A stretch of DNA of 64,000 nucleotides, taken from Paenibacillus sp. FSL H7-0737. GTDB lineage: Bacteria; Bacillota; Bacilli; Paenibacillales; Paenibacillaceae. The position numbers were made by a program, and so were the translations under genes. The notes beneath the pieces are model-generated. The model ran no database searches. It worked only from the letters and a program-made list of their open reading frames with translations, and was not told the DNA's origin. Below, in pieces: positions 16,896 through 25,266 of this stretch. Location of the stretch: NCBI RefSeq assembly GCF_000758545.1, contig NZ_CP009279.1:3782001-3846000 (forward strand). Direction: 5' to 3'. The stretch's first letter is position 1. Every line of letters starts with the position of its first letter.

Positions 16896-17059
16896 GATCT
16901 ATGATTACCCGGGCCCCATTTTACTAAAATTATTCGGTCTGACTCGATGGACTTCGGCCTAATAGTCAAGTTCCATCTCTTCGATCTGCTCTTTGGACCT
17001 GTCCCAAGTATCTTCATCGAAGCATTTTTTGTAACTACTCAAGCTATGACCTTGCCCTT

Positions 17060-17388
17060 CTATATGTCATTCAATTCAATGCAGATTGTTCTCTCAAACA
17101 TCGTGACATTCATGCCGCCCACTATCACGCCACATTGCCCGTCAACCTCGATCTTCATTCCTTGATATGCGAAGTCAATTGCACGGCGCTCGCAAATCTC
17201 CCTGAAGGTCGCTGGATTGGTGAACAATTCACTGACCTTGAAACCGCCGAACTTCTCTTCCCACAATCCATCCTGAAAGTATTCCCAAAATGATTACTTA
17301 GCCTTCCCAGCAGTTTCACCTTGTACTGTTCGTCTGCACCAAGGATATCCCATTCACTCCACTGGCCTCATACTTCATAAGTATTCAT
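17060..17388 (-). pseudogene. Broken prophage gene (early region type)
   Basis: Starts after AAAGGAGACG with MNTYEV, then TGA at codon 7, then GQWSEWDILGADEQYKVKLLG, a frame change near 17295, and EEKFGGFKVSELFTNPATF...AIDFAYQGMKIEVDGQCGVIVGG. The pieces are collinear, so this is one gene with a stop and an indel. Not recognised by name; the layout resembles small conserved genes in Bacillales phages. Confidence 0.6.
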
Positions 17389-17428
17389 CGTGTATCGTCT
17401 CCTTTGATTGGGGTCTCAGCCCCCTAAA

Positions 17429-17590
17429 TTAATCCAGCGCTGATACTGTAGGCTCTAAACTTGCAATCAGATTCATATTCATGAACACTTGTATTCGAAT
17501 TCCCTTCATATCCCGATAAAATGCCCATGCCTCAGAATCGTTTTGTGTTGCCATTTCTACCTTTCCATGCAGCGTGTTAATCAAAACGTA
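17429..17590 (-). pseudogene. Fragment of a small prophage gene
   Basis: Open frame VYVLINTLHGKVEMATQNDS...AWAFYRDMKGIRIQVFMNM, ending in TAA at 17429. The internal ATG at 17554 gives 41 residues. Upstream, an AAGGAGG site with ATGATG starts a frame that stops after five codons (17600-17690), so the 5' end is lost. The stretch 17591-17790 otherwise holds nothing I can identify. Confidence 0.4.
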
Positions 17591-17796
17591 TACATGTCAT
17601 GCTTATCCATGTGTCTCAGCCAATTATAAGTTCAGTACAGCCAATTCATCATTTATATCCTCCTTGTGGGAGAGGAGGGCTATTAATCCATCTCTGTCCC
17701 AGTATTTTCGTACTGTGCAGCATGTGGACATCAACCTAAGTTGACATGATATAATACATTTGTTAATAATTATCATTTATTTGAAAGGGGATAAAC

Positions 17797-17997
17797 ATGA
17801 ATAACATAAAGAAGGAAAATCAAAATATTAATAAATGGCTTTCTATTATTTGTCTTATATTAATACCTCTCTCTGTTGGCATCGGAATTGTATTCGATAT
17901 TTATCGAGATCCAATACAAATTCTGCTTATGGCGTTAGGTTTTATAAGTTTATCTTGGATAAATTGGTCAAAGTATAAAGAGAAATCTAAGCTGTAA
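17797..17997 (+). CDS. Small two-helix membrane protein, 66 residues
   Basis: MNNIKKENQNINKWLSIICL begins the first helix (13-35); the second spans 40-57 (IQILLMALGFISLSWI); the end is basic (KYKEKSKL). GAAAGGGGAT lies 6 nt before ATG. Not recognised. Intact, AT-rich, same direction and style as the 55-residue ORF 180 nt downstream. Confidence 0.55.
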   Translation: MNNIKKENQNINKWLSIICLILIPLSVGIGIVFDIYRDPIQILLMALGFISLSWINWSKYKEKSKL

Positions 17998-18177
17998 ATA
18001 CTTTTGCTTCATAGTATGCGTCTACTGCGTCATAAACTTTGGGTGAGGAGTGCTGTAACCTCCTCTATCCATTAATGTCATGTATCTTCGTACTGCGCAG
18101 TAAATAACTTCAAATAAGTTCTTTTTTTTAGTTTTAGTTTGTTATAATAAAACAATAACTATTAATGAGGTGCTATC

Positions 18178-18345
18178 TTGCAATATATTTTTTTAATACC
18201 ATTGGCATTTGTTTGGGCGATTCCCTTGGTTTTACTGTTAAAAAGAGATTATCTTACTAAAAACAAGGTTTCAGATAAAAATGCTAGCATAGAGAAAAAA
18301 TTAGACAGAATAATAGAATTGCTTGAAAAAGATAAGGGTGCATAA
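18178..18345 (+). CDS. Small membrane protein with coiled-coil tail, 55 residues
   Basis: TTG start (AATGAGGTG 5 nt upstream). One transmembrane helix (2-22, IFLIPLAFVWAIPLVLLL) and a charged helical tail (NASIEKKLDRIIELLEKD) with heptad-like spacing. A TATAAT at 18143-18148 may be its -10. Possibly an oligomerising membrane peptide; function unknown. Confidence 0.5.
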   Translation: MQYIFLIPLAFVWAIPLVLLLKRDYLTKNKVSDKNASIEKKLDRIIELLEKDKGA

Positions 18346-18351
18346 TCACTT

Positions 18352-18678
18352 TTATCTTTTTTTATGTCGCAGTATGCGTCTACTGTGCCTTTGGGAGAGG
18401 AGGGATACTCCTACTCCCTTAATGATCTGGTGCGGCCCCCGCGTTGCTGGGTTTATGCTGTCGGATGATGGCCAAACAGCCGTAAAATTATCATTTTTTA
18501 AATCCTCTCTGCGGATCGTTAATGCCGTAACCGGTCCGTAGCAGCCTACATCCTCTTTACGGTACTCTACAGGTCCGCTGCATATAACGATGTGTCCGAT
18601 ATATGTAGGGAGCCTTACCTCTACTTGGTCACTTACTTTGACAGGAGATTCATTCCTATCAATTAATTCATTTGTCAT
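18352..18678 (-). CDS. Hypothetical prophage-type protein, 108 residues
   Basis: Begins MTNELIDRNESPVKVSDQVE, central strands EVRLPTYIGHIVICSGPVEY and DVGCYGPVTALTIRREDL; the end (RHSRRILRHKKR) is unusually basic and may be a read-through of a lost stop. AAGGAG is 6 nt before ATG, which overlaps the end of an upstream frame (coupling). Probably a small early-region phage gene. Overlaps nothing else. Confidence 0.45.
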   Translation of the reverse strand: MTNELIDRNESPVKVSDQVEVRLPTYIGHIVICSGPVEYRKEDVGCYGPVTALTIRREDLKNDNFTAVWPSSDSINPATRGPHQIIKGVGVSLLSQRHSRRILRHKKR

Positions 18679-18790
18679 CGGCTACTCCTTTTTCCTTTAA
18701 CCTTTCTATTCCTTCCAAAGATAAATACTTAACTAGATCAGGTATTGTATCACACAAGAATGGATTACATTCGTTGTATCCTGCTATTCA
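18668..18790 (-). pseudogene. 3' fragment of a coupled upstream prophage gene
   Basis: Open frame NECNPFLCDTIPDLVKYLSL...GIERLKEKGVADDK, stop overlapping the start region of the 108-residue gene. Its 5' side ends in a stop without any start codon, so only the 3' part remains. Confidence 0.4.
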
Positions 18791-18957
18791 CGCGTCTGAA
18801 TAACTGTATTGAAGCCATGCAATGCTCTTGTAGCTTTACTTTTTTAGACTTTTTCATTTAGCGAATCCCCCGATCTACTCTTTGACACTACTAAGCGTGA
18901 TATATGCTGCCTCTGCCCTCTCTCGGGGGCAAATGTTTGTCTTATCCTTTACCTGTG

Positions 18958-19270
18958 TCATGCCTTGTTGCTCCCTTCCACCAACAATTCACGTGCTTTA
19001 CTTCCTCTGTCGCTCTTAACCTTTGAATGACCTCTACCGAAGCTTGGCAGTTCCCAATGTACTTGATTCGCATAGAACTCTAGTACCTCCCATTGTCGGG
19101 CTATGGTCTGCCGTACCTCTTTAAGTGCTATCCGATCCTATCTATGTTGTTCTAGACTGTTACTTATTGAGCGTTCATAAGTTTTGTTCAGTTGTTGTGA
19201 CTCTTCTAGAGCAGCTAGCGCATCCATTAACTCAACTTCTTCTCTGCTCAATTTCCTTTTCGGGCTTGTC
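18958..19270 (-). pseudogene. Remnant of a prophage gene fused onto an ASCH gene
   Basis: Frame KRKLSREEVELMDALAALEE...NKTYERSISNSLEQH, a TAG, then IALKEVRQTIARQWEVLEFYAN and GRGHSKVKSDRGSKARELL, ending in TGA at 18958. A helical protein without a recognisable domain; degraded. The junction with the ASCH fragment near 19265 looks like a deletion. The remaining sequence 18791-18957 shows no gene. Confidence 0.4.
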
Positions 19271-19355
19271 GTTCGGAAAAGCTGCGCGTTTCAAACTTCT
19301 TCTCCCTGAGAGCTATGAGCGTTGCCCATGGCTGAATGATGGTTATGGCTTTCAT
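19248..19355 (-). pseudogene. Truncated ASCH-domain gene
   Basis: AGGAGGGGAAGT precedes MKAITIIQPWATLIALREKK, continuing FETRSFS: the signature start of ASCH-domain proteins (RNA-binding or nucleic-acid-related domain common in phages). The frame ends after 35 codons, where sequence of another gene begins. ASCH domains need about 110 residues, so this is inactive. Confidence 0.65.
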
Positions 19356-19438
19356 ACTTCCCCTCCTATCTACTCTAAAAAAAGGCTCACAAGACTTGTT
19401 GGACAACATACTCTATAAATAAAAAAGGAGTGAGTCTC

Positions 19439-19909
19439 ATGACAACACGAGCTCTTGATATGCGGATTTCGGAACATATGTCTGGGTTAGGGAGTGCAAT
19501 TGAGTACGTATACGTCAACCCAATTTTGATTGGAGATTTGGGAATTCAAACATCTTCAATTGTAGGAACGCCAGATGCAAACAAGGTACGTATATGGTTG
19601 TCTGGTTCAGTAACTTTCTATAAAGCTTTCGATACACCAGATGAAACCTCAGTAACAGTCGTAATAGAAAGAAACGGAAACGGAATCCTTGGTTCTGGCA
19701 CACTAATCTATGAATCGCAAGTCCGTCCAGGTCCTATAGAGAGTACAGCATCCACAATCTCCATAACCGCAGGAGATTTCCCCGATATTCCTACTGTTTC
19801 AAATGGTCAAATTCGCTATTCACTTTTTATTTACTCAGACTTAGAAGTTGGGAGAAACGGAATATGGATGGTAAATGCTGCGTTTAATGGAATAGCATTT
19901 GCAGGATGA
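19439..19909 (+). CDS. Beta-rich hypothetical protein, 156 residues
   Basis: Intact gene with AAAAAGGAGTGAG 5-8 nt before ATG. No signal peptide. Almost entirely predicted beta strands (NKVRIWLSGSVTFYKAFD; TSVTVVIERNGNGILGSGTLIY; GQIRYSLFIYSDLEVG; GIWMVNAAFNGIAFAG), suggesting a jelly-roll-like fold as in exosporium or collagen-like protein C-termini, but I cannot name the family. A terminator at 19989-20012 follows. It is the best preserved gene of the island's right half. Confidence 0.6.
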   Translation: MTTRALDMRISEHMSGLGSAIEYVYVNPILIGDLGIQTSSIVGTPDANKVRIWLSGSVTFYKAFDTPDETSVTVVIERNGNGILGSGTLIYESQVRPGPIESTASTISITAGDFPDIPTVSNGQIRYSLFIYSDLEVGRNGIWMVNAAFNGIAFAG

Positions 19910-19988
19910 AGGAAATATGTCAGAAAGAATTATTGTCTGATCAATTAGAAATTTCGAACTGCCAGAACCATGTCTTATTATCCGGCAT

Positions 19989-20012
19989 TGGGGCTTATGC
20001 CCCTTATTTTTG
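19989..20012 (+). terminator. Terminator after the beta-rich protein
   Basis: GGGGC, loop TTAT, GCCCC, then TTATTTTTGTG. Confidence 0.7.
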
Positions 20013-20014
20013 TG

Positions 20015-20278
20015 TCACAGCTCAGCCTTGGCATTTATCTCAGATGCTCCTGCCTTAATTACCTGATTCATTCCTTTTATGGTGAGCACTATGGTTCTTT
20101 GTTGATTCCTCCTCCAGGACAGGAGCTTTTTGTTCTCCAAGCGCTTAATAAAACCGTGAGTTGTCGATATTGACTGGTGCCCCATGGCTACTGCAATTTC
20201 GCGTATACTGGGCTGATATTGAAATTCAAATTAGAATTTATCAATAAAGTCGATTATTGCTTGCTGCTTTTTCGAAAT
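20015..20278 (-). pseudogene. LexA-N-domain-like gene relic (no protease domain)
   Basis: Minus strand encodes KKQQAIIDFIDKF, an in-frame TAA, then QYQPSIREIAVAMGHQSIST and FIKRLENKKLLSWRRNQQRT, which align by pattern with the LexA winged helix (compare [13 protein letters not shown] of lexA at 5268). It ends at TGA without a peptidase domain. No start codon with ribosome binding site remains. Proteins made of only this domain occur in phages and mobile elements. Confidence 0.7.
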
Positions 20279-20300
20279 GAATTACATCTTCAACCCTCGC

Positions 20301-20636
20301 TCATAAATAACTTACATTCGTTGTTATAAGAATTTTATAATCTTCAAATCGGTCATTTGGATGATAAGAACCCTGAGCAGCATAGCCATTAAGAGTATCA
20401 GTAAACATTGCAGTGAAGGTTTTTAGATCCTCGGTTTCTAATGATTCCAAAAATCTAATTTCCTTTGCTCGGAGATCCCTGCCAGCAGCCGTTATGATTA
20501 GATCTGCTATAGGTTCAATCTGCTGCAGTCGTTCTTCTTTTGCCTTTTCTAACTCCAACTGCTTAGTATCCTCGAATGAAACTACATTTTCAGGGGCATT
20601 ACGGGGGCGCTCATTAACCTTCCACAAAACCTTCAA
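20301..20636 (-). CDS. Hypothetical acidic helical protein, 111 residues
   Basis: Soluble and helical (FEDTKQLELEKAKEERLQQI; LRAKEIRFLESLETEDL; DTLNGYAAQGSYHPNDRFED). Not recognised. TTG start, with GGGGGTAAGG just upstream. It is the first gene beyond the glnA terminator, so it lies immediately inside the right border of the island, a position where integrated elements often keep an intact gene. Confidence 0.5.
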   Translation of the reverse strand: MKVLWKVNERPRNAPENVVSFEDTKQLELEKAKEERLQQIEPIADLIITAAGRDLRAKEIRFLESLETEDLKTFTAMFTDTLNGYAAQGSYHPNDRFEDYKILITTNVSYL

Positions 20637-20651
20637 ACCTTACCCCCACAG

Positions 20652-20688
20652 AAAAAAACCCTCAACACCAATGGTGTCAAGGGTTTAA
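20652..20688 (-). terminator. glnA terminator
   Basis: On the minus strand AACCCTTGACACCA pairs with TGGTGTTGAGGGTT and seven T follow. A decayed copy of the same hairpin is at about 10180-10215. Confidence 0.93.
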
Positions 20689-20693
20689 CAGTT

Positions 20694-22022
20694 CTAGTAA
20701 AGAGTCATGTATTGCGCTCTTTCCCACTCGTGAACTTGTGTGCGGTAGATATCCCATTCGATTTCTTTTAGCTCGTAGAAGTGAGCCAAAGCATGTTCGC
20801 CGAGAGCTTCGGTGATAACATGACTGCGGATCATTTCGCTAAGTGCTTCTTTCAAATCGGATGGCAAGCTTGGAATGCCTTCTTCGATGCGCTCTTCTTC
20901 AGACATCACATAGATGTTACGGTCAATCGGAGCTGGAAGATCAAGCTTACGTTTAATTCCGTCAAGACCTGCTTTCAACATAACAGCAAGTGCGAGGTAA
21001 GGGTTAGCTGCTGGATCCGGGTTACGAACCTCAACACGTGTGCTAAGACCTCTAGAAGCCGGAATACGAATCATTGGGCTACGGTTACTTGCAGACCAAG
21101 CTACGTAGCAAGGTGCTTCATAACCAGGAACAAGGCGTTTGTATGAGTTCACTGTTGGGTTAGTAATCGCTGCAAAAGCACGAGCGTGCTTCAAAATACC
21201 AGCCATGTAGTAACGTGCAGTTTTGCTCAGACCCAGCTTGTCGCTTTCGTCGTAGAACATGTTTTCTTTGCCTTTAAACAAGGATTGGTGAGCGTGCATA
21301 CCAGATCCGTTGATACCGAACAATGGTTTAGGCATAAAAGTTGCATGCAGGCCGTGTTGACGGGCTACCGTTTTCACGACGAGCTTAAAGGTTTGAATTT
21401 GGTCAGCAGCAGTAATCGCGTCAGCATATTTAAAGTCAATTTCATGCTGGCCCGAAGCTACTTCATGGTGGGAAGCTTCGATTTCAAAGCCCATTTCTTC
21501 AAGGGTCAGTACGATTTCACGACGACAGTTTTCCCCTAAATCCGTTGGCGCTAAGTCAAAGTATCCACCTTGGTCGTTCAATTCCGTAGTAGGATTTCCT
21601 CTTTCGTCTGTCTTGAATAGGAAGAATTCAGGTTCTGGTCCAACGTTCATAGCTGTGAAACCCATTTCTTCAGCTTCCTTCAGACAACGTTTGAGGATAC
21701 CACGCGGGTCTCCAGCAAAAGGTGTACCATCTGGCATGTAGACGTCACAAATCAGACGAGCTACACGACTATCAGTCACCCAAGGGAAGATTACCCATGT
21801 ATCTAGGTCAGGGAAGAGATACATATCAGATTCTTCAATCCGTACGTATCCTTCGATGGAAGAACCATCAAACATCATTTTATTATCAAGCGCTTTTTCC
21901 AATTGGCTAACTGGAATCTCTACATTCTTGATAGTACCTAATAGATCCGTAAATTGCAGACGAATAAAACGAACATTCTCTTCCTTGGCAATGCGTAAAA
22001 TATCCTCTTTAGAAAAGCTCAT
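20694..22022 (-). CDS. glnA: Glutamine synthetase, type I (GSI-alpha)
   Basis: 442 residues, full length for the Bacillus type. ATP-dependent condensation of ammonia with glutamate in the cytoplasm. Motifs: beta-grasp [11 protein letters not shown] (near 52-62), ATP/metal segment [12 protein letters not shown] (about 240), MIRIPASRG, and [15 protein letters not shown]. The adenylylation Tyr loop of Gram-negative enzymes is absent, as expected; feedback-inhibited GS binds GlnR/TnrA in this group. It is the second gene of the glnRA operon, 33 nt after glnR. Confidence 0.98.
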   Translation of the reverse strand: MSFSKEDILRIAKEENVRFIRLQFTDLLGTIKNVEIPVSQLEKALDNKMMFDGSSIEGYVRIEESDMYLFPDLDTWVIFPWVTDSRVARLICDVYMPDGTPFAGDPRGILKRCLKEAEEMGFTAMNVGPEPEFFLFKTDERGNPTTELNDQGGYFDLAPTDLGENCRREIVLTLEEMGFEIEASHHEVASGQHEIDFKYADAITAADQIQTFKLVVKTVARQHGLHATFMPKPLFGINGSGMHAHQSLFKGKENMFYDESDKLGLSKTARYYMAGILKHARAFAAITNPTVNSYKRLVPGYEAPCYVAWSASNRSPMIRIPASRGLSTRVEVRNPDPAANPYLALAVMLKAGLDGIKRKLDLPAPIDRNIYVMSEEERIEEGIPSLPSDLKEALSEMIRSHVITEALGEHALAHFYELKEIEWDIYRTQVHEWERAQYMTLY

Positions 22023-22055
22023 GTGATCCTCTCCCTTTCGAACTTCTATATATTA

Positions 22056-22466
22056 TTATTTATTAAAAAACCGGGATAACTCACCTTGAATCAGAGACAC
22101 TTGTCCCGGTCTTTTACCGGAAACTAGTTCTTGCTTCAGCATTCGGTGAAGCTGGGAATCGGATAACTCTCTACGTCTTACCTCTGTATCAGGGGTAATA
22201 ACAGTAGCTTCCTCAGATTCCTTAGAGACAGGATTCATTACTTGCTTAATGCCAGCAATATTAACACCCTTCTCGATCAGAGCTTTAATTTCTAATAGGC
22301 GCTCAACATCATTAAAAGAGAACAAACGCTGATTCCCCGACGTACGTGCTGGTACGATCAGACTGTGCTGCTCATAATAACGAATTTGTCTCGCGGACAA
22401 ATCAGTCAGCTTCATTACAATTCCAATAGGAAATAATGCCATATTTCTGCGGATTTCATCACCCAT
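22056..22466 (-). CDS. glnR: Nitrogen regulator GlnR (MerR family)
   Basis: 136-residue repressor of glnRA. N-terminal MerR winged helix (FPIGIVMKLTDLSARQIRYY; HSLIVPARTSGNQRLFSF), then a dimerisation helix (LLEIKALIEKGVNIAGIKQVM) and a C-terminal segment that binds feedback-inhibited glutamine synthetase. An operator and promoter lie directly upstream. Start ATG at 22466 has GGAAGG upstream at usual spacing. Confidence 0.95.
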   Translation of the reverse strand: MGDEIRRNMALFPIGIVMKLTDLSARQIRYYEQHSLIVPARTSGNQRLFSFNDVERLLEIKALIEKGVNIAGIKQVMNPVSKESEEATVITPDTEVRRRELSDSQLHRMLKQELVSGKRPGQVSLIQGELSRFFNK

Positions 22467-22503
22467 GACTCATCCAACCTTCCAATGATCTTTTTCTGAT
22501 CTC

Positions 22504-22532
22504 ATTGTACATTTCCTAATACAGCGTGTCAA
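22504..22532 (-). promoter_or_regulatory. glnRA promoter
   Basis: On the minus strand TTGACA (22532-22527), 17-nt spacer, TACAAT (22509-22504). A second, imperfect GlnR half-site pair, TGTACA...TACA type, overlaps the spacer and -10. Confidence 0.85.
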
Positions 22533-22537
22533 TGGTA

Positions 22538-22554
22538 TGTGAGATATTCTTACA
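22538..22554. promoter_or_regulatory. GlnR/TnrA box
   Basis: TGTGAGATATTCTTACA matches the consensus TGTNA-N7-TNACA exactly. It lies 6 nt upstream of the glnRA -35 and overlaps the stop codon of ynbB. Confidence 0.85.
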
Positions 22555-23803
22555 GCAATTTTCTTTCACGCATACTTTGAAGTGCCATCAAAACGCCATA
22601 TTTAACATGTGAATAGGTTAACCCGCCTTGCATATAGCCAATATAAGGAGCCCGTATAGGCGCATCTGCAGATAACTCCAAGCTTCCACCTTGTATAAAC
22701 GTACCTGCAGCCATAATAACAGGATGTTCATAACCTGGCATATCCCAAGGCTCTGGTACCACATGGCTGTCCACAGCCGCAGCGCGTTGTATGCCCTGAA
22801 CAAAGGCAATTAAGTGTTCTGGTCCATCAAAGGAAACCGCCTGAATCAAATCTGTACGAGGCTCGTTCCAGGCTGGCTTTGTCTCAAACCCGCAACGCTG
22901 AAATACGGATGCAGCAAAAATACTCCCTTTTAAAGCTTGTCCGACCGTGTGTGGTGCCATAAATAACCCTTGGTAAAGCCCACGTGTTGTTCCTAACATA
23001 GCCCCTACTTCACCACCTATGCCAGGAGCGGTTAATCGATAAGCTGCCAATTCTACAAGATCCTGTCGGCCACAAATATAACCGCCTGTCTCAGCAATAC
23101 CGCCACCCGGATTCTTAATTAACGATCCTGCTACTAGATCCACACCAACCTGTGGAGGCTCAAGATCTTCGGTAAACTCACCATAACAATTGTCTACGAA
23201 GACAATCACTTCCGGTTTCAACACCTTTACCCTCGAAGTCATTTCACCAATTTCAGCCACTGTGAAAGAAGCACGCCAATCATATCCTCGTGACCTTTGG
23301 ATTCCAATCACTTTAGTATTTTCGTTAATAGCGAGAGCTACCTCATCCCAATCGATCTTGCCATCTGCAGTAAGAGCAACCTCCCGGTAAGTAATTCCGA
23401 AATCTGCGAGTGAACCTGTCCCATCCCCTGTGTGACCAATTACCTTATGTAAGGTATCGTACGGACGTCCTGTGATGTATAGCAGCTCATCTCCTGGACG
23501 CAGTACACCAAATAGGGCTGTTGATATGGTGTGTGTTCCTGAAGCGAAATGCGGGCGAACCAGAGCAGATTCCGCACCAAAAACGTCAGCATAGACAAGA
23601 TCCAACACTTCACGGCCACGGTCATTATACGCATACCCCGTTGAACCGGCAAAGTGAAAATCACTGACTTGATGACGCTGGAACGCTTCTATAACCTTCC
23701 ACTGATTCTTATCTACAATACGATCAAGGGCTTTGACAGCGCCTTCTATTTCAACTTCTGCGGCCTCTGCCGCGCTCAAAATATCCTCTGCAAAAACTAC
23801 CAT
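22550..23803 (-). CDS. ynbB: PLP-dependent protein of the YnbB/aluminium-resistance family
   Basis: 417 residues, fold type I PLP enzyme related to methionine gamma-lyase/cystathionine synthases. Visible are a Gly-rich cofactor-binding region (ALVRPHFASGTHTI), IVFVDNCYGEF (Asp contacting PLP) and VAGSLIKNPGGGI, whose Lys is the likely Schiff-base residue. The reaction is not established. Synteny hflX-ynbB-glnR-glnA is that of B. subtilis. Its stop codon is inside the GlnR box, so nitrogen control may affect readthrough into glnRA. Confidence 0.92.
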   Translation of the reverse strand: MVVFAEDILSAAEAAEVEIEGAVKALDRIVDKNQWKVIEAFQRHQVSDFHFAGSTGYAYNDRGREVLDLVYADVFGAESALVRPHFASGTHTISTALFGVLRPGDELLYITGRPYDTLHKVIGHTGDGTGSLADFGITYREVALTADGKIDWDEVALAINENTKVIGIQRSRGYDWRASFTVAEIGEMTSRVKVLKPEVIVFVDNCYGEFTEDLEPPQVGVDLVAGSLIKNPGGGIAETGGYICGRQDLVELAAYRLTAPGIGGEVGAMLGTTRGLYQGLFMAPHTVGQALKGSIFAASVFQRCGFETKPAWNEPRTDLIQAVSFDGPEHLIAFVQGIQRAAAVDSHVVPEPWDMPGYEHPVIMAAGTFIQGGSLELSADAPIRAPYIGYMQGGLTYSHVKYGVLMALQSMRERKLL

Positions 23804-23936
23804 TCGTTCTTATTCGCTCCTTACATTTACTTGCCATCATAATGACAGAAAGCGGCAGTAAACTGACGCTTTCTAGATTAGCTATTATTTTATACCTATA
23901 AACGAAGCATTTCCACCTTAGGAATGACTGACAAGA

Positions 23937-25226
23937 TTACTGCTGGTCCACAAAATCAGCAAGCATGTAACCCCATTTGTCATAATCCTCTTTATTAAGA
24001 CGAACGTTATAGAGCACATCGTTCTCATCATATGTCGTTTCCAGAACCTCTCCCACCCTGTAGAGCAAGGAAGAAATGTCACCTCGGTCTCCGGGAATGC
24101 GGAAGTTGAGTGTGTCGCCAGCCAGTTCATCGGCGATCATTTCGGTAATCCGAGTTAAATCTTCAGGATTAAATGCACTGATCTTCAAGTACCCTGTACC
24201 TGTAGGCAACATTTCCAGTTGCTCAGGCTGACATAGATCAATTTTATTAAAAAGTACGATTTGCGGTGTACCAGATGCACCTAGATCCTGCAAGATGGAT
24301 TGGACAATCTCCATCTGCTCCTCACGCATTGGTGAAGAGGCATCCACCACATGTAGCACCAAATTGGCCTCATTCACTTCCTCCAGCGTTGCACGGAAAG
24401 ATGCGACAAGATCATGCGGAAGATTCTGAATGAAGCCTACAGTATCCGTCAGCACAACCTCTTTACCACCTGCTAGCTCAAGTACACGTGAAGTAGGGTC
24501 CAGTGTGGCAAACAACTGGTTTTCAATATAGACATCCGCATCGGTTAGTTGCTTAAGTAGCGTTGATTTCCCTGCATTCGTATACCCAACAAGTGCGACT
24601 TGCACTGCTCCCGCCTTGCGGCGACGCTCCCGATGTAGCTCACGAGTCTTAACAACCTCATCCAGCTGGCGTTTCAGCTCCGTAATCCGATCACGAATAT
24701 GTCGGCGATCAGTTTCCAGCTTACTTTCACCCGGACCTCTGGTACCAATTCCGCCACCTAGTCTGGATAGGTTCTTCCCTTGGCCGGAAAGCCGGGGTAA
24801 CAGATAGGACAATTGTGCCAGCTCTACCTGAATAATTCCTTCTCGCGTCTTCGCACGCCCCGCAAATATATCCAGAATAAGCTGCGTCCGGTCAATAATC
24901 TTAAGATCCAGAGCCTCCTCAAGGTTCCGTACTTGGGCTCCTGACAATTCTTGATCAAAGATAGCTGTATTAGCCCCGAGAGCATCAGCAGCCATCCGTA
25001 GCTCTTCTACTTTACCTTTACCAATAAACCATCTAGAATCAGGTGTTTCCTTGTTTTGACGCAGCACATCCAGAACTTCAACACCAGCCGTTTCGGCTAA
25101 TTGCACTAATTCCTGTAGTGAAAGCTCTGGATCAATTCCGGTTCTTTTAATTTTATCTGTGACGAGACTTACCAATATCGCTCGATCTTGTACATCTGTT
25201 TCCGTATCATGCGTAGTTATTGCCAT
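23937..25226 (-). CDS. hflX: Ribosome-associated GTPase HflX
   Basis: 429 residues. N-terminal HflX domain (GKGKVEEL; DQELSGAQVRNLE), linker coiled coil with GTRGPGESKLETDRR, and GTPase domain: G1 GYTNAGKST (214-222), switch II DTVGF (261-265), G4 NKID (327-330), then a short C-terminal domain. HflX splits stalled or hibernating 70S ribosomes into subunits, and acts in heat and antibiotic stress. It sits between spoVK and ynbB as in Bacillus. Confidence 0.96.
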   Translation of the reverse strand: MAITTHDTETDVQDRAILVSLVTDKIKRTGIDPELSLQELVQLAETAGVEVLDVLRQNKETPDSRWFIGKGKVEELRMAADALGANTAIFDQELSGAQVRNLEEALDLKIIDRTQLILDIFAGRAKTREGIIQVELAQLSYLLPRLSGQGKNLSRLGGGIGTRGPGESKLETDRRHIRDRITELKRQLDEVVKTRELHRERRRKAGAVQVALVGYTNAGKSTLLKQLTDADVYIENQLFATLDPTSRVLELAGGKEVVLTDTVGFIQNLPHDLVASFRATLEEVNEANLVLHVVDASSPMREEQMEIVQSILQDLGASGTPQIVLFNKIDLCQPEQLEMLPTGTGYLKISAFNPEDLTRITEMIADELAGDTLNFRIPGDRGDISSLLYRVGEVLETTYDENDVLYNVRLNKEDYDKWGYMLADFVDQQ

Positions 25227-25266
25227 GTATGTTATGCTCCTTATGACGGTGATAGTATCCTGTAAT

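Noticed and set aside
10183..20758. Calling the island an integrative conjugative element or an active prophage
   Set aside because: No integrase, relaxase, capsid or terminase gene could be found; only relics and small genes remain.
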